From Flavobacterium psychroterrae (GTDB taxonomy: Bacteria > Bacteroidota > Bacteroidia > Flavobacteriales > Flavobacteriaceae): a stretch of 64,000 nucleotides of DNA. The notes under the pieces were generated by a model. It worked only from the letters and a program-made list of their open reading frames with translations, had not been told where the DNA came from and did not search any database. Where the stretch lies: assembly GCF_018380615.1 (NCBI RefSeq), contig NZ_JAGYVZ010000002.1, forward strand, positions 62,001-126,000. Reading direction: 5' to 3'. Of this stretch, positions 44,372 through 53,133 are shown in pieces. Position 1 is the stretch's first letter. The number at the start of each line of letters is the position of its first letter. Both the position numbers and the translations under genes were made by a program.

Positions 44372-44827
44372 TTAGAATAATTTGGCAACTTCCTCATTTA
44401 CAAATTCTAAAAATCTTTCGTCAGCTTCAGTAAAAGGGTCAATTACGTGGCTGTCAATATCAATTTGACCAATATTTTGTCCGTTAACAAATAGAGGAAC
44501 CACGATTTCAGACTTTACCGTAAAGCTGCAAGCTATATAATTGTCTTGTGCGGCAACATCCGGCACTACAAAATTTGCATTGCTTTCAGCTACTTGTCCG
44601 CAAATTCCTTTTCCAAAAGGGATTACAGTATGATCCGTTTCTGCTCCAACATAAGGACCTAAATGTAAAGTTTTAGCCTCGTGATTAGCGAAATAAAATC
44701 CAACCCAGTTGTAATATTCTACATTTTCATTTAAAAGTTGGCAGATTGCTAATAATTTTTCGTCTCTAAGAGTATCGCTATCAGCTACAATAGCACTTAT
44801 TTTTGGTTGTAATTCCTGAAATGTCAT
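44372..44827 (-). CDS. GAF-domain protein, probable free-methionine-(R)-sulfoxide reductase
   Basis: A 151-aa stand-alone GAF-domain protein of the fRMsr family. It contains IPFGKGICG (Cys76), QDNYIACSF (Cys100), SEIVVPLFVNG and QIDIDS. By alignment to the E. coli enzyme as I recall it, Cys100 corresponds to the catalytic Cys118 and Cys76 to Cys94. The other resolving position (E. coli Cys84) falls on His66. It should reduce free methionine-R-sulfoxide with thioredoxin. It is transcribed divergently from xrtF, with a -7 box at 44845-44852. Confidence 0.8.
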   Translation of the reverse strand: MTFQELQPKISAIVADSDTLRDEKLLAICQLLNENVEYYNWVGFYFANHEAKTLHLGPYVGAETDHTVIPFGKGICGQVAESNANFVVPDVAAQDNYIACSFTVKSEIVVPLFVNGQNIGQIDIDSHVIDPFTEADERFLEFVNEEVAKLF

Positions 44828-44844
44828 GATGTGAAAATTTTATA

Positions 44845-44852
44845 CAAAAGTA
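44845..44852 (-). promoter_or_regulatory. -7 box of the GAF gene
   Basis: On the minus strand this reads TACTTTTG, an exact TAnnTTTG match about 17 nt before the start. Confidence 0.55.
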
Positions 44853-44877
44853 TTTAAAGCAAATCTCAAAAAATACA

Positions 44878-44885
44878 TAAATTTG
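44878..44885 (+). promoter_or_regulatory. -7 box of xrtF
   Basis: TAAATTTG matches TAnnTTTG exactly, with the TTG start codon 13 nt downstream. Confidence 0.5.
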
Positions 44886-44898
44886 AAAAAAATTTCCA

Positions 44899-45435
44899 TT
44901 GAAAAAATACCTTACACAATTTAAACCCTTCCTTATATTTATAAGCACTTTTTTTGCTGCATATATTTTGCTTACAATAGCTTATAAGTTTTATCTGGAT
45001 TCTTTTAAAACAACTGATGTAGACGGAATAACGTATGTCGTGGGTAAAAATGTATATCAATTAATGAATTTGTTTAATTGTGATATCAAAATCAACGAAA
45101 GTATTTCTAATGCCTGGTTAGAAGTTTGGTACAATAAAAAATATGTTATTAGAATTGTTGAAGGTTGTAATGCTGTGAGTATTTTTATTTTGTTTTTTTC
45201 TTTTATACTTGCTTTTTCAGGAAAACTCAAAACTACAGTACTTTATATCCTGTTTGGCATTATGTTTATTTACGTACTTAATGTGATCCGAATTGCTTTA
45301 CTTGCAGTTTTGTTGTTTTATTTCCCGGAACAAAAACATATATTGCACGGTGTCCTTTTTCCGTTGATTATTTATGGAGCAGTTTTTATTTTATGGGTGA
45401 TTTGGATAAATAAATTTTCTAAATATGCTACATAA
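44899..45435 (+). CDS. xrtF: Exosortase family protein XrtF
   Basis: A 178-aa polytopic membrane protein of the exosortase family. The three catalytic positions are seen in order: Cys in IVEGCNAVSIF, Arg in NVIRIALLAVL and His in HILHGVLFPLIIYG. XrtF is the flavobacterial exosortase, expected to process C-terminal sorting signals of exported proteins at the inner membrane. The start codon is TTG: no ATG occurs nearby in frame and a -7 box ends 13 nt upstream. It overlaps the next gene, its usual partner. No substrate gene is visible in the window. Confidence 0.85.
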   Translation: MKKYLTQFKPFLIFISTFFAAYILLTIAYKFYLDSFKTTDVDGITYVVGKNVYQLMNLFNCDIKINESISNAWLEVWYNKKYVIRIVEGCNAVSIFILFFSFILAFSGKLKTTVLYILFGIMFIYVLNVIRIALLAVLLFYFPEQKHILHGVLFPLIIYGAVFILWVIWINKFSKYAT

Positions 45436-45871
45436 ACTGTTTGCACATAAATTCAAAATCCTTATTGTGCTACTTATTATAGTGAGTTTTGGACTTATTA
45501 GAGCTTTAGAGAATAAAATATTTTATGATCCGTTTTTAATTTATTTTGAATCAGATTTTAAAAACTCCCCTTTTCCCGAGGTGGATTCTCTTAAACTTTT
45601 TTTTGGGCTTCTGGTTCGGTTTATTTTAAATACCATTTTATCATTGCTGTTAATTTCTACTTTGTTTCAGGATCTTGAAATCTTAAAATTTAGTACATTA
45701 ATATATGGATTCTTTTTAGTGATACTTTTAGGGATGTTTTTTATCGTTCTCAATTATTTTCCTGACGGAAATTGGCTTCTTTTTTACGTTCGAAGGTTTA
45801 TTATTCAGCCCATATTTGTCTTGTTATTTATTCCTGCATTTTATTATCAGCAGCAGAATCTTAAAAAATAA
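45425..45871 (+). CDS. Exosortase F system-associated membrane protein
   Basis: A 148-aa membrane protein with about four hydrophobic segments. Features typical of the exosortase-F partner family are FYDPFLIYFESDFKNSPFPEVD after the first helix and VRRFIIQPIFVLLFIPAFYYQQ at the end. It overlaps xrtF by 11 nt and is thus translationally coupled. Its function in the exosortase system is unknown; it may assist substrate recruitment or anchoring. Confidence 0.85.
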   Translation: MLHKLFAHKFKILIVLLIIVSFGLIRALENKIFYDPFLIYFESDFKNSPFPEVDSLKLFFGLLVRFILNTILSLLLISTLFQDLEILKFSTLIYGFFLVILLGMFFIVLNYFPDGNWLLFYVRRFIIQPIFVLLFIPAFYYQQQNLKK

Positions 45872-45904
45872 CAAATAATTAAATCTTTTTTCAAGTCTTT
45901 TAGG

Positions 45905-45912
45905 TAGTTTTG
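45905..45912 (+). promoter_or_regulatory. -7 box of the HYC_CC_PP gene
   Basis: TAGTTTTG matches TAnnTTTG exactly and ends 4 nt before the ATG, predicting a leaderless transcript. Confidence 0.45.
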
Positions 45913-45916
45913 TATC

Positions 45917-46315
45917 ATGAATTTAAAAAAGTGCACGGGATTATTTTTAGCGTTCCTATTGTTGGTTTCCAACATTGGGTTTGCTTTTGATGTGCATTAT
46001 TGCGGAGGTAAAATTGCTTCTGTTTCATTAAATACTTCGGTTGCTGCATCTCCTGAAAAGAAATGTTGTGGCGCATCTGAAAAAAAAGCCTCTTGTTGTA
46101 AAGACAAAGTGGTTCATTTTGAGAAAAAATCTGACAATGCAACCATTAAGTTTTTCTTTTTTCAATTTGCTTTTCCAGCTGTAATTCAAGAATTTAAACC
46201 AATTGCTTTTTTATCAATTCCAAATTTCAAAAGCAATCAAATTACTTCGTATTATTCTGATGCGAATGCACCACCATTGTTTAAATTATATAGTCAGTAT
46301 ATTTTTTATTCCTGA
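45917..46315 (+). CDS. HYC_CC_PP-family cysteine-rich protein (probable metal handling)
   Basis: A 132-aa exported protein with a signal peptide ending near GFAF. It contains the name-giving motifs HYCGG, two CC pairs (KKCCGASEKKASCCKD) and the late PP in ANAPPLFKLY. Such cysteine clusters suggest binding of copper or a similar thiophilic metal in the periplasm. It heads a cluster with a TonB receptor that has its own CC motif and an HMA-domain protein. The metal is inferred from these neighbours, not shown. Confidence 0.75.
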   Translation: MNLKKCTGLFLAFLLLVSNIGFAFDVHYCGGKIASVSLNTSVAASPEKKCCGASEKKASCCKDKVVHFEKKSDNATIKFFFFQFAFPAVIQEFKPIAFLSIPNFKSNQITSYYSDANAPPLFKLYSQYIFYS

Positions 46316-46430
46316 TTTTAATGTTTAGAATCAAGCCACTTATAGGCTTGCATTATGCTGTTTGCCAATTTCTCAGTTTTTGAGAATTTATCTTAAAACA
46401 GCTTTTCTATTAAACATTAAAATCTTTTTT

Positions 46431-48437
46431 ATGCAAAAACATATTCTGCTTTTGGGTATGATTTTACTTTCTGTCTCTGCTTTTTCGCAAGAAGATTTAG
46501 AGGAAGTAAAAATCACCAAAAAGCAAAAAGGACTTAAAAAATCCTATACGCTTACCGCCAATACTACAATGATTACAAGCAAAGAGTTGCTAAAAGCTGC
46601 TTGCTGTAATCTGGCTGAAAGTTTCGAAACAAATCCATCAATAGATGTCAATTTTTCTGATGCTTTGACTGGAACCAAACAAATCAAAATGCTTGGTTTA
46701 ACAAGTCCGTATTTAATGATTACCGAAGAAAATATTCCTTCGGTTCGTGGAGCTTCTCAGGCTTACGGATTATCATTTACGCCTGGAACATGGATAGAAA
46801 GTGTCCAGATTACTAAAGGCGCCGGAAGTGTTATTAATGGTTACGAGAGTATTTCGGGACAAATTAATACAGAACTTTTGAAGCCTTTGAGTGATATTCC
46901 ATTCTTTTTAAACGTATATGGTTCAACCGATGCTCGTTTTGAGGTAAATACACACTTCAATAAAAAATTATCTGATAAATGGGCAACAAGTTTATTCGTT
47001 CATGGAAATGCCCGTGTCGCAAAAAATGACATGAACGATGATGGTTTTCTGGATAATCCTTTAGGGAAGCAAATCAATGTTTTGAATCGTTATCAATATT
47101 ATAATCCTGAAAGTGGCATAGTTAGTTTTATCAATTTCAGGTATATGAATGATAAAAAACAAACCGGAGAAGTTGATTTTGATAAAGACAGAGATCGTGG
47201 AACAACAAATTTTTGGGGCTCAGAAATCAATACAGAACGTTTTGATCTTTCTACAAAAATAGGTTATGTTTTTAAAGATATGCCTTATCAAAGTATTGGT
47301 TTTCAGAATGCTTTTAATAGTCATAATCAAAATTCGTATTTTGGTCTGAATTTATATGATATTAAGCAAAATAGTTTTTATTCGAATTTGATCTTTAATT
47401 CGATTATCAACAACACGATGCACAAATTCTCGACAGGTTTGAATTTTACATACGACCAGTATCAGGAGTTTGTAAACGTAAATGACTATAGCAGAATTGA
47501 TAATTCAGTAGGAGCATTTTTTGAATATACGTATGATAATGCCGATAATTTTAGTCTGATTTTAGGCGGGAGAGTTGACAATCATAATCGTTTAGGCTTT
47601 TTTGCAACACCTCGTTTACACATGAGATATAATCCGTGGAAAGATGGAGTGATTCGTTTTTCCGCAGGAAGAGGAAAACGTTCAGCTAATATTTTTGCAG
47701 AGAACCAACAATTGTTTGCTAGTTCAAGAACGTTCTCGATTTTAGATACAAATGGAAAAATTTATGGATTAAATCCTGAAATTGCATGGAACTATGGCGT
47801 AAGTTTTTCTCAGAAATTTAAAATTTTCAATAAAAATGCCGAAGCCGGATTTGATTTCTATCGCACCGATTTTCAGAATCAAGCGGTCGTTGATTTAATG
47901 CAAAGTCCACAGCAGGTTTCTTTTTATAATTTAAGAGGAAATTCGTTTGCAAATAGTTTACAGGTTGAATTTAATTATGAGCTTGCCCATAATTTCAATT
48001 TAAGAACAGCTTATAAGTATTATGATATCCAAACAGATTATTTAACCGGAACATTTCAACGTCCGTTACAATCCAAACATCGTTTTTTAGGGAATCTGGA
48101 ATACGAAACAAATCTGAATGATGGTAAACAATGGAAATTTGATTACACCTTTAATTGGTCTGGAAAACAGCAATTGCCTTACACGGCATCAAATCCTGTT
48201 GAAGATCAGTTTCCGGATTTTTCACCTTCATACGCAGTTATGAATGTTCAGGTTACAAGAGTTATTTCGCCGGTTTTAGAAGTGTATGTGGGCGGAGAAA
48301 ACATTGGTAATTATAAACAGGAAAAAGCAATTCTGGGTTCCGAAGATCCTTTTGGACCTAATTTTGATGCATCAATTGCGTACGCTCCAATTTTTGGACA
48401 AATGTATTATGCAGGTTTACGATTTAAAATAAAATAA
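46431..48437 (+). CDS. TonB-dependent receptor, probable copper/metal uptake
   Basis: A 668-aa outer-membrane receptor with a signal peptide (cleavage near AFSQ). It lacks the N-terminal regulatory domain of the other receptor and goes directly into the plug (TTMITSKELLKAACCNLAESFETNPSIDV), then the beta-barrel to a C-terminal Lys. The vicinal CC in the plug is a known mark of copper-associated receptors. I start at 46431 because it begins the signal peptide. Downstream is an HMA-type protein and upstream the HYC_CC_PP protein, so all three likely handle one metal. Confidence 0.85.
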   Translation: MQKHILLLGMILLSVSAFSQEDLEEVKITKKQKGLKKSYTLTANTTMITSKELLKAACCNLAESFETNPSIDVNFSDALTGTKQIKMLGLTSPYLMITEENIPSVRGASQAYGLSFTPGTWIESVQITKGAGSVINGYESISGQINTELLKPLSDIPFFLNVYGSTDARFEVNTHFNKKLSDKWATSLFVHGNARVAKNDMNDDGFLDNPLGKQINVLNRYQYYNPESGIVSFINFRYMNDKKQTGEVDFDKDRDRGTTNFWGSEINTERFDLSTKIGYVFKDMPYQSIGFQNAFNSHNQNSYFGLNLYDIKQNSFYSNLIFNSIINNTMHKFSTGLNFTYDQYQEFVNVNDYSRIDNSVGAFFEYTYDNADNFSLILGGRVDNHNRLGFFATPRLHMRYNPWKDGVIRFSAGRGKRSANIFAENQQLFASSRTFSILDTNGKIYGLNPEIAWNYGVSFSQKFKIFNKNAEAGFDFYRTDFQNQAVVDLMQSPQQVSFYNLRGNSFANSLQVEFNYELAHNFNLRTAYKYYDIQTDYLTGTFQRPLQSKHRFLGNLEYETNLNDGKQWKFDYTFNWSGKQQLPYTASNPVEDQFPDFSPSYAVMNVQVTRVISPVLEVYVGGENIGNYKQEKAILGSEDPFGPNFDASIAYAPIFGQMYYAGLRFKIK

Positions 48438-48502
48438 GAGTTCAATGACAATAATAATGTCAATCTCAAAAATCAATTTCAATAACAATAAATAATAATA
48501 AA

Positions 48503-48892
48503 ATGAAATCAGCGATTCACGAATACAAAAAAAGCAATACAAAAAGCATGAGTAAAAATATACTTTTAATTGCAATGATCACTTTTTTAGGATTTTCAGC
48601 TCAGGCTCAAACTAAAAAAAATAAGAATTTAAAATACACTACAGAAGTAAACGGTAATTGCGAGCAATGCAAAAAGCGTATTGAAAAAGCAGCTTTTAGT
48701 GTTCCCGGAGTAAAAACGGCGACTTGGGATATTAGTTCACATCAATTAGCGGTGATTTTAAATGAAGAAAAATCATCTCCAACAGATTTAAACAATGCGA
48801 TTGCTAAAGTAGGTCATGATACTAAGGAAGTTAAAGCAACAGAAACTGATTATGATAATTTACATTCTTGCTGTAAGTATGTAAGAGAATAA
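48503..48892 (+). CDS. Exported heavy-metal-associated (HMA) domain protein
   Basis: A 129-aa protein with a signal peptide (near AQAQ) and one HMA domain. The metal-binding CxxC appears in NGNCEQCKKRIEKAA, and the beta-alpha-beta fold continues in VPGVKTATWDISSHQLAVIL. A second cysteine pair occurs at the C-terminus (HSCCKYV). The N-terminal 15 residues of the long form (MKSAIHEYKKSNTKS) look non-signal, so the start may be at 48548 (MSKNILL). It is the third gene of the probable copper cluster and is followed by a terminator. Confidence 0.85.
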   Translation: MKSAIHEYKKSNTKSMSKNILLIAMITFLGFSAQAQTKKNKNLKYTTEVNGNCEQCKKRIEKAAFSVPGVKTATWDISSHQLAVILNEEKSSPTDLNNAIAKVGHDTKEVKATETDYDNLHSCCKYVRE

Positions 48893-48902
48893 TAATGTTG
48901 AG

Positions 48903-48929
48903 AGCCCAAGTGTAAAACTTGGGCTTTTC
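48903..48929 (+). terminator. Intrinsic terminator after the HMA gene
   Basis: AGCCCAAGT and ACTTGGGCT form a 9-bp stem, followed by T3-4. Confidence 0.7.
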
Positions 48930-49022
48930 AATAGTTAATTTATCTTTAAAATATAGCATTTTATTGGTGTTGAAGCAAATTATTGTTAATTTCACGAACT
49001 TATAAATATAACCAACGCATTT

Positions 49023-49703
49023 ATGAATAATTTTGATTGGACTCAATTAATTAACCCCGAATTTTATATAACATTAAGTATCGGTGGTTTTCAAATTGGT
49101 TTATTTATTGTTTTGTTTATAGTATTTGCTGAAACAGGACTTTTTGCAGGTTTTTTTCTTCCGGGAGATAGTTTGCTTTTTTTGGCAGGGATCTACAGTC
49201 GTGACTTAATGCTGAATGTTGTTGATATTCCATCTGATTTTTTGAACGTTTTTTTACTTTCAACTTTAGTTGCAATAATGGGCGTTTTAGGGAATATGAC
49301 AGGATATTGGTTTGGAGCTAAAAGCGGTTATTATTTATTTAAAAAAGAAGATACTTTTTGGTTCAAGAAAAAGTACTTATTACAATCAAAAGATTTCTTT
49401 GAAAAGTACGGTGGGAAAGCTATTATTTATGCCCGTTTCCTTCCAATATTCAGAACATTTGCGCCAATTATTGCAGGGATAGTTTCTATGGATAAAAAGA
49501 AGTTCATGTTCTATAATGTTTTAAGTTCATTTTTATGGTCTTTTATCTTGATTTTTGCGGGTCATTATTTGTACGGCGTATTTTTAAAACAAGGAATTAA
49601 TCTAAAACACCATATTGAATATATCATTATTATAATCGTTATTATTTCTACATTCCCTGTATTGATAAAACTTTTAAAAAAGAGACCAAGCGAAAAGATT
49701 TAG
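49023..49703 (+). CDS. DedA-family membrane protein
   Basis: A 226-aa protein with the DedA/VTT pattern. Its hydrophobic segments include a re-entrant loop. The family acidic motif is FAETGLFAGFFLPGDS, and the Gly/Arg-rich motif is YARFLPIFRTFAPIIAG. DedA proteins are linked to lipid (undecaprenyl phosphate or phospholipid) translocation and membrane homeostasis. It is followed by a strong terminator and stands alone. Confidence 0.9.
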   Translation: MNNFDWTQLINPEFYITLSIGGFQIGLFIVLFIVFAETGLFAGFFLPGDSLLFLAGIYSRDLMLNVVDIPSDFLNVFLLSTLVAIMGVLGNMTGYWFGAKSGYYLFKKEDTFWFKKKYLLQSKDFFEKYGGKAIIYARFLPIFRTFAPIIAGIVSMDKKKFMFYNVLSSFLWSFILIFAGHYLYGVFLKQGINLKHHIEYIIIIIVIISTFPVLIKLLKKRPSEKI

Positions 49704-49718
49704 TTAAAAATATGTCAT

Positions 49719-49756
49719 AAAAAAAGTCCGAAGTTTTAAACTTCGGACTTTTTTTA
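49719..49756 (+). terminator. Intrinsic terminator after the DedA gene
   Basis: AAAAAAGTCCGAAGTTT pairs with its complement around a short loop, and a T-run follows. Confidence 0.9.
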
Positions 49757-49892
49757 TGCTTGATTACGATTGCTAAATCATTTATAAGATTGTTCCAGAC
49801 TATGATAAAGTGGTTTAGTCAAATGATTTAAAAGCTCTACAAACTAAAATGAAAGTCTTACTATAGTTTTCTCTTAACGATGACCTATCATC

Positions 49893-49925
49893 AAATTGGA
49901 ATTTGGAATTTTTATATTGGAATTT
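49893..49925 (-). repeat. Dispersed AAATTCC-type element, copy 3 (partial)
   Basis: On the minus strand it begins 8 nt after the rodA stop. It contains AAATTCCAATAT and AAATTCCAAATTCCAA, as copies 1 and 2 do, but the second arm of the hairpin is missing. Confidence 0.65.
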
Positions 49926-49933
49926 CTTAAAGA

Positions 49934-51169
49934 TTACCACTCATTTACTTTATTTGCATCCATCTTTAAGAAGATAAATAACAAAATAGTGAATCCCCAA
50001 AGTCCGGAACCTCCGTATGAAAAGAAGGGTAGGGGAACTCCAATTGTTGGAAAAATTCCGATAACCATTGCAATATTTACGAAAAAGTGAGTAAATAAAA
50101 TTCCAGCAACGCAATAACCATAAACCCTGCTGAATTTTGTTTTTTGTCTTTCTGCTAAATAAATAACCCTTAGAAATAACCCTACAAACAGAATAATAAC
50201 CACTAAAGAACCAGCAAAACCCCATTCTTCACCAACCGTGGTAAAGATGTAATCTGTGTGCTGCTCAGGTACAAAACCTCCTTTGGTTTGCGTTCCTTCA
50301 AGGAAACCCTTTCCTATCCAGCCTCCTGAACCAATAGCGATTTCAGATTGATTTGTATTATATCCAATACCTTTCATATCGACCGTCTTTCCTAGTAATA
50401 TATTAAAACGATCACGGTGATGCTGTTTAAAGATATTATCAAAAACATAATCTACGGATAGTACAAAAGCAGATATTATAGCGAGTAAAATACCACTTAA
50501 CAGAATGTTTCGATCAACGGCTCTTCCTTTAAAATGTATGATTATTAAAACTCCTAAAGCAATTAAAATAACTGCGTATGGTTCTAAAACGAGTGTTAAT
50601 ACAAATAATAAAATAGTAATAAAACCAGTCCAGACATACCATGAAGGTAATCCCTCTCTATATAAAACAACAATAAAAATACTATATATCAAGGCGCTTC
50701 CCGGATCGGGTTGTGGTAAAATCAGTAAAACAGGTAAAAAAACAATTGCCAATGCCTGAACTTGCCTGTTTACATCTTTCAGGTTTATTTGAGTGTCACT
50801 TAAATATTTTGCCAATGCTAATGATGTTGCAGCTTTTGCAAACTCAGAAGGCTGTATAGTGAAACTTCCTATTGCGTACCAGCATCTTTGACCGGCAATG
50901 GTTTTTCCAAAAAGAAATAAACCGGCTAATGATAATAAAGAAACTCCAAAAATGATACTGGCATATTTTTCATAAAACTTTCCATCAACAAAAAGCACGA
51001 CGAAAATCAAAGGAATTGTACATCCAATGAAAATTAGTTGCTTTTGATAAGTTCCTTCTGTTGATAATAGTGATGAGGAATAGATATTTAGCCACCCTAA
51101 TATCACTAACGAAATGTAGATAAAAACGCTTATCCAGTCAATGTTATTTTTTACACTTTGATTTTTCAT
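49934..51169 (-). CDS. rodA: Rod shape-determining protein RodA
   Basis: A 411-aa SEDS-family peptidoglycan glycosyltransferase with about ten hydrophobic segments. The conserved blocks are IGSFTIQPSEFAKAATSLALAKYLSD, QPDPGSALIY, EQHTDYIFTTVGEEWGFAGS and PFFSYGGSGLWG. It polymerises glycan strands during lateral wall growth with PBP2. It is the last gene of the mreB-mreC-mreD-mrdA-rodA operon, 14 nt after mrdA. The end is followed by a dispersed repeat element. Confidence 0.95.
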   Translation of the reverse strand: MKNQSVKNNIDWISVFIYISLVILGWLNIYSSSLLSTEGTYQKQLIFIGCTIPLIFVVLFVDGKFYEKYASIIFGVSLLSLAGLFLFGKTIAGQRCWYAIGSFTIQPSEFAKAATSLALAKYLSDTQINLKDVNRQVQALAIVFLPVLLILPQPDPGSALIYSIFIVVLYREGLPSWYVWTGFITILLFVLTLVLEPYAVILIALGVLIIIHFKGRAVDRNILLSGILLAIISAFVLSVDYVFDNIFKQHHRDRFNILLGKTVDMKGIGYNTNQSEIAIGSGGWIGKGFLEGTQTKGGFVPEQHTDYIFTTVGEEWGFAGSLVVIILFVGLFLRVIYLAERQKTKFSRVYGYCVAGILFTHFFVNIAMVIGIFPTIGVPLPFFSYGGSGLWGFTILLFIFLKMDANKVNEW

Positions 51170-51183
51170 TTGAAATAATCTTA

Positions 51184-53133
51184 TTAGTTTTCTTTAGTGG
51201 TGTCTACAGGAATATTTTTAATTTCTGCTTTTGGTTTAACGATTTTAGCTTTCATTACAGAATCTTTTGGAGTAGATTCAATTGCACTGGCTTCAGTCAT
51301 TCCTCCTAATTTTGCATATTCGCTTGCTAAACTCTTGTTCAGTACTCGAATTTCTAAATCATTTCTTGTGATTTTCTTTCTCAGATATTTTTCAATCATC
51401 AAACTTGCGATCGGACCGGCAACTGTAGCTCCAAAACCTCCGTTTTCAATCATAATTGCGATAGCAATTTTAGGATTGTCTTTTGGCGCAAAAGCAACAA
51501 AAATAGAGTGATCTTTAAGTTTTGTTCTAACTCCGTCAATTTTAGCGTAGTTTTCAGCTGTTCCTGTTTTTCCACAAATATCAATCCCTTCTACGCGAAG
51601 GGCATGTGCAGTTCCCATATTGTAAACATCAAATAAACCGCTAATAACCGGTGGAAAATATTTCTTGTCAATTGTAGTTTCGTGCTTTGTAGTAAATTTA
51701 GCATCTATTTTTTTTCCTTCAATCTTTTTAATGATATGAGGCGTATAATAATAACCTTGATTGGCAACTGTAGCCATCATATTTGCTAACTGAATAGGTG
51801 TCATTAAAACTTCACCCTGACCAATAGCATTCGATACAATAGTTGTGCTTCTCCAGCCTCCGTTAGGATAGATTTTTTTATAGGTTTTAGATGTTGGGAC
51901 ATTTCCTTTTTTACCGATTGGCAAATCATATCCCATAAACTGACCAAGTCCAAAACTTTTTACGTGATCACTCCAGACATCAACTGCTTTACCCGGATTG
52001 TTATATTTGTTGATAGTCAACATATACGCCTGTGCAAAGTACGTGTTACAAGAATTATAAATTCCGTTATGTAATTGATGAGGACCAAAACCGTGACATT
52101 TCATAAAACGACCTCGACCGTAGCTAAATCCGTGGTGACACATGAAAGTAGTTTGCTCGTTAATTACACCTTCTTGTAGTGCAACTAAACCAGTTAAGAT
52201 TTTAAATGGCGAACCAGGAGGATATTCGGCTAAAAGTCCTCTGTCGTATAATGGCTTTGCTATTGAATCGTGATATAAAAGGGTATAGTTTTTAGATCTT
52301 TGTCTTCCAACTAAAATTCCGGGATCATAAGATGGCGCAGTAACTAATGCCAATATCTCACCGGTTTTAGGTTCGATGGCAACAATTCCTCCTCTTTTAT
52401 TGATCATTAATTCCTCACCATACTTTTGAAGTTCAGCATCAATCGTTAGATTAATGTCTTCTCCGGCAACGGCGATAGTATCGTATTTACCCTCTTTATA
52501 AGAGCCAATTTCTCTGTTATATTTGTCTTTTTGAATGTATTTTACACCTTTTATACCGCGTAAAATTTCTTCATAACTTTGCTCAACTCCTTGCTGACCT
52601 ATTAAATCTCCGCTATTATAGTATGGGTTTTTAGCAATTAGTCCTTCGGTTACCTGAGTAATGAAACCAAAAATGTTAGCGCCATAATCTACTTCATAAT
52701 CACGAAGTGAACGTTTTTGGAAATAAAAACCCTCATATTTTCTAATTTTTTCCTGGAAAGCGGCAAATTCATTTTTGTTTAACTGAGATAAAAATACAGA
52801 AGGTAATCGCGGACTATAAACTTTAGCTTTTGCGATTCTTTTATCGTAGTCTTCTTTTGTGATGTTTAGTAAAGTACAGAATTCATTAATATTCAGGTTT
52901 TCCTTGATTTCTCTGGGAATAACCATGATATCATAGGAAGCCTGATTAGCTACTAGTAATTTACCATTTCTATCATAAATATAACCTCTTTCCGGATAGT
53001 CATACTGTTTCTTTATTGCGTTATTTTCTGATTTTAGTTTAAAAGAATCATCTACAATTTGCAAATAGAATACCCTCATCACCAGCAAAGATGCTGCGAT
53101 AATAATTAAAGAGGGCAGCAGAACTTTTCTCAT
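51184..53133 (-). CDS. mrdA: Penicillin-binding protein 2
   Basis: A 649-aa class B PBP with an N-terminal anchor (about residues 7-24), a dimerisation domain, and a transpeptidase domain with SPFK (Ser308, Lys311), SCN (Ser361-Asn363) and GKTGTAENY. It crosslinks wall peptides during elongation with RodA. It overlaps mreD by 4 nt and directly precedes rodA. The C-terminal extension (about residues 600-649, rich in Lys and Pro) is typical of flavobacterial homologues. Confidence 0.95.
   Translation of the reverse strand: MRKVLLPSLIIIAASLLVMRVFYLQIVDDSFKLKSENNAIKKQYDYPERGYIYDRNGKLLVANQASYDIMVIPREIKENLNINEFCTLLNITKEDYDKRIAKAKVYSPRLPSVFLSQLNKNEFAAFQEKIRKYEGFYFQKRSLRDYEVDYGANIFGFITQVTEGLIAKNPYYNSGDLIGQQGVEQSYEEILRGIKGVKYIQKDKYNREIGSYKEGKYDTIAVAGEDINLTIDAELQKYGEELMINKRGGIVAIEPKTGEILALVTAPSYDPGILVGRQRSKNYTLLYHDSIAKPLYDRGLLAEYPPGSPFKILTGLVALQEGVINEQTTFMCHHGFSYGRGRFMKCHGFGPHQLHNGIYNSCNTYFAQAYMLTINKYNNPGKAVDVWSDHVKSFGLGQFMGYDLPIGKKGNVPTSKTYKKIYPNGGWRSTTIVSNAIGQGEVLMTPIQLANMMATVANQGYYYTPHIIKKIEGKKIDAKFTTKHETTIDKKYFPPVISGLFDVYNMGTAHALRVEGIDICGKTGTAENYAKIDGVRTKLKDHSIFVAFAPKDNPKIAIAIMIENGGFGATVAGPIASLMIEKYLRKKITRNDLEIRVLNKSLASEYAKLGGMTEASAIESTPKDSVMKAKIVKPKAEIKNIPVDTTKEN

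Noticed and set aside
49950..50225. A 91-aa minus-strand frame inside rodA
   Set aside because: A shifted reading of the same strand; rodA itself is complete with family motifs, so no frameshift is needed.
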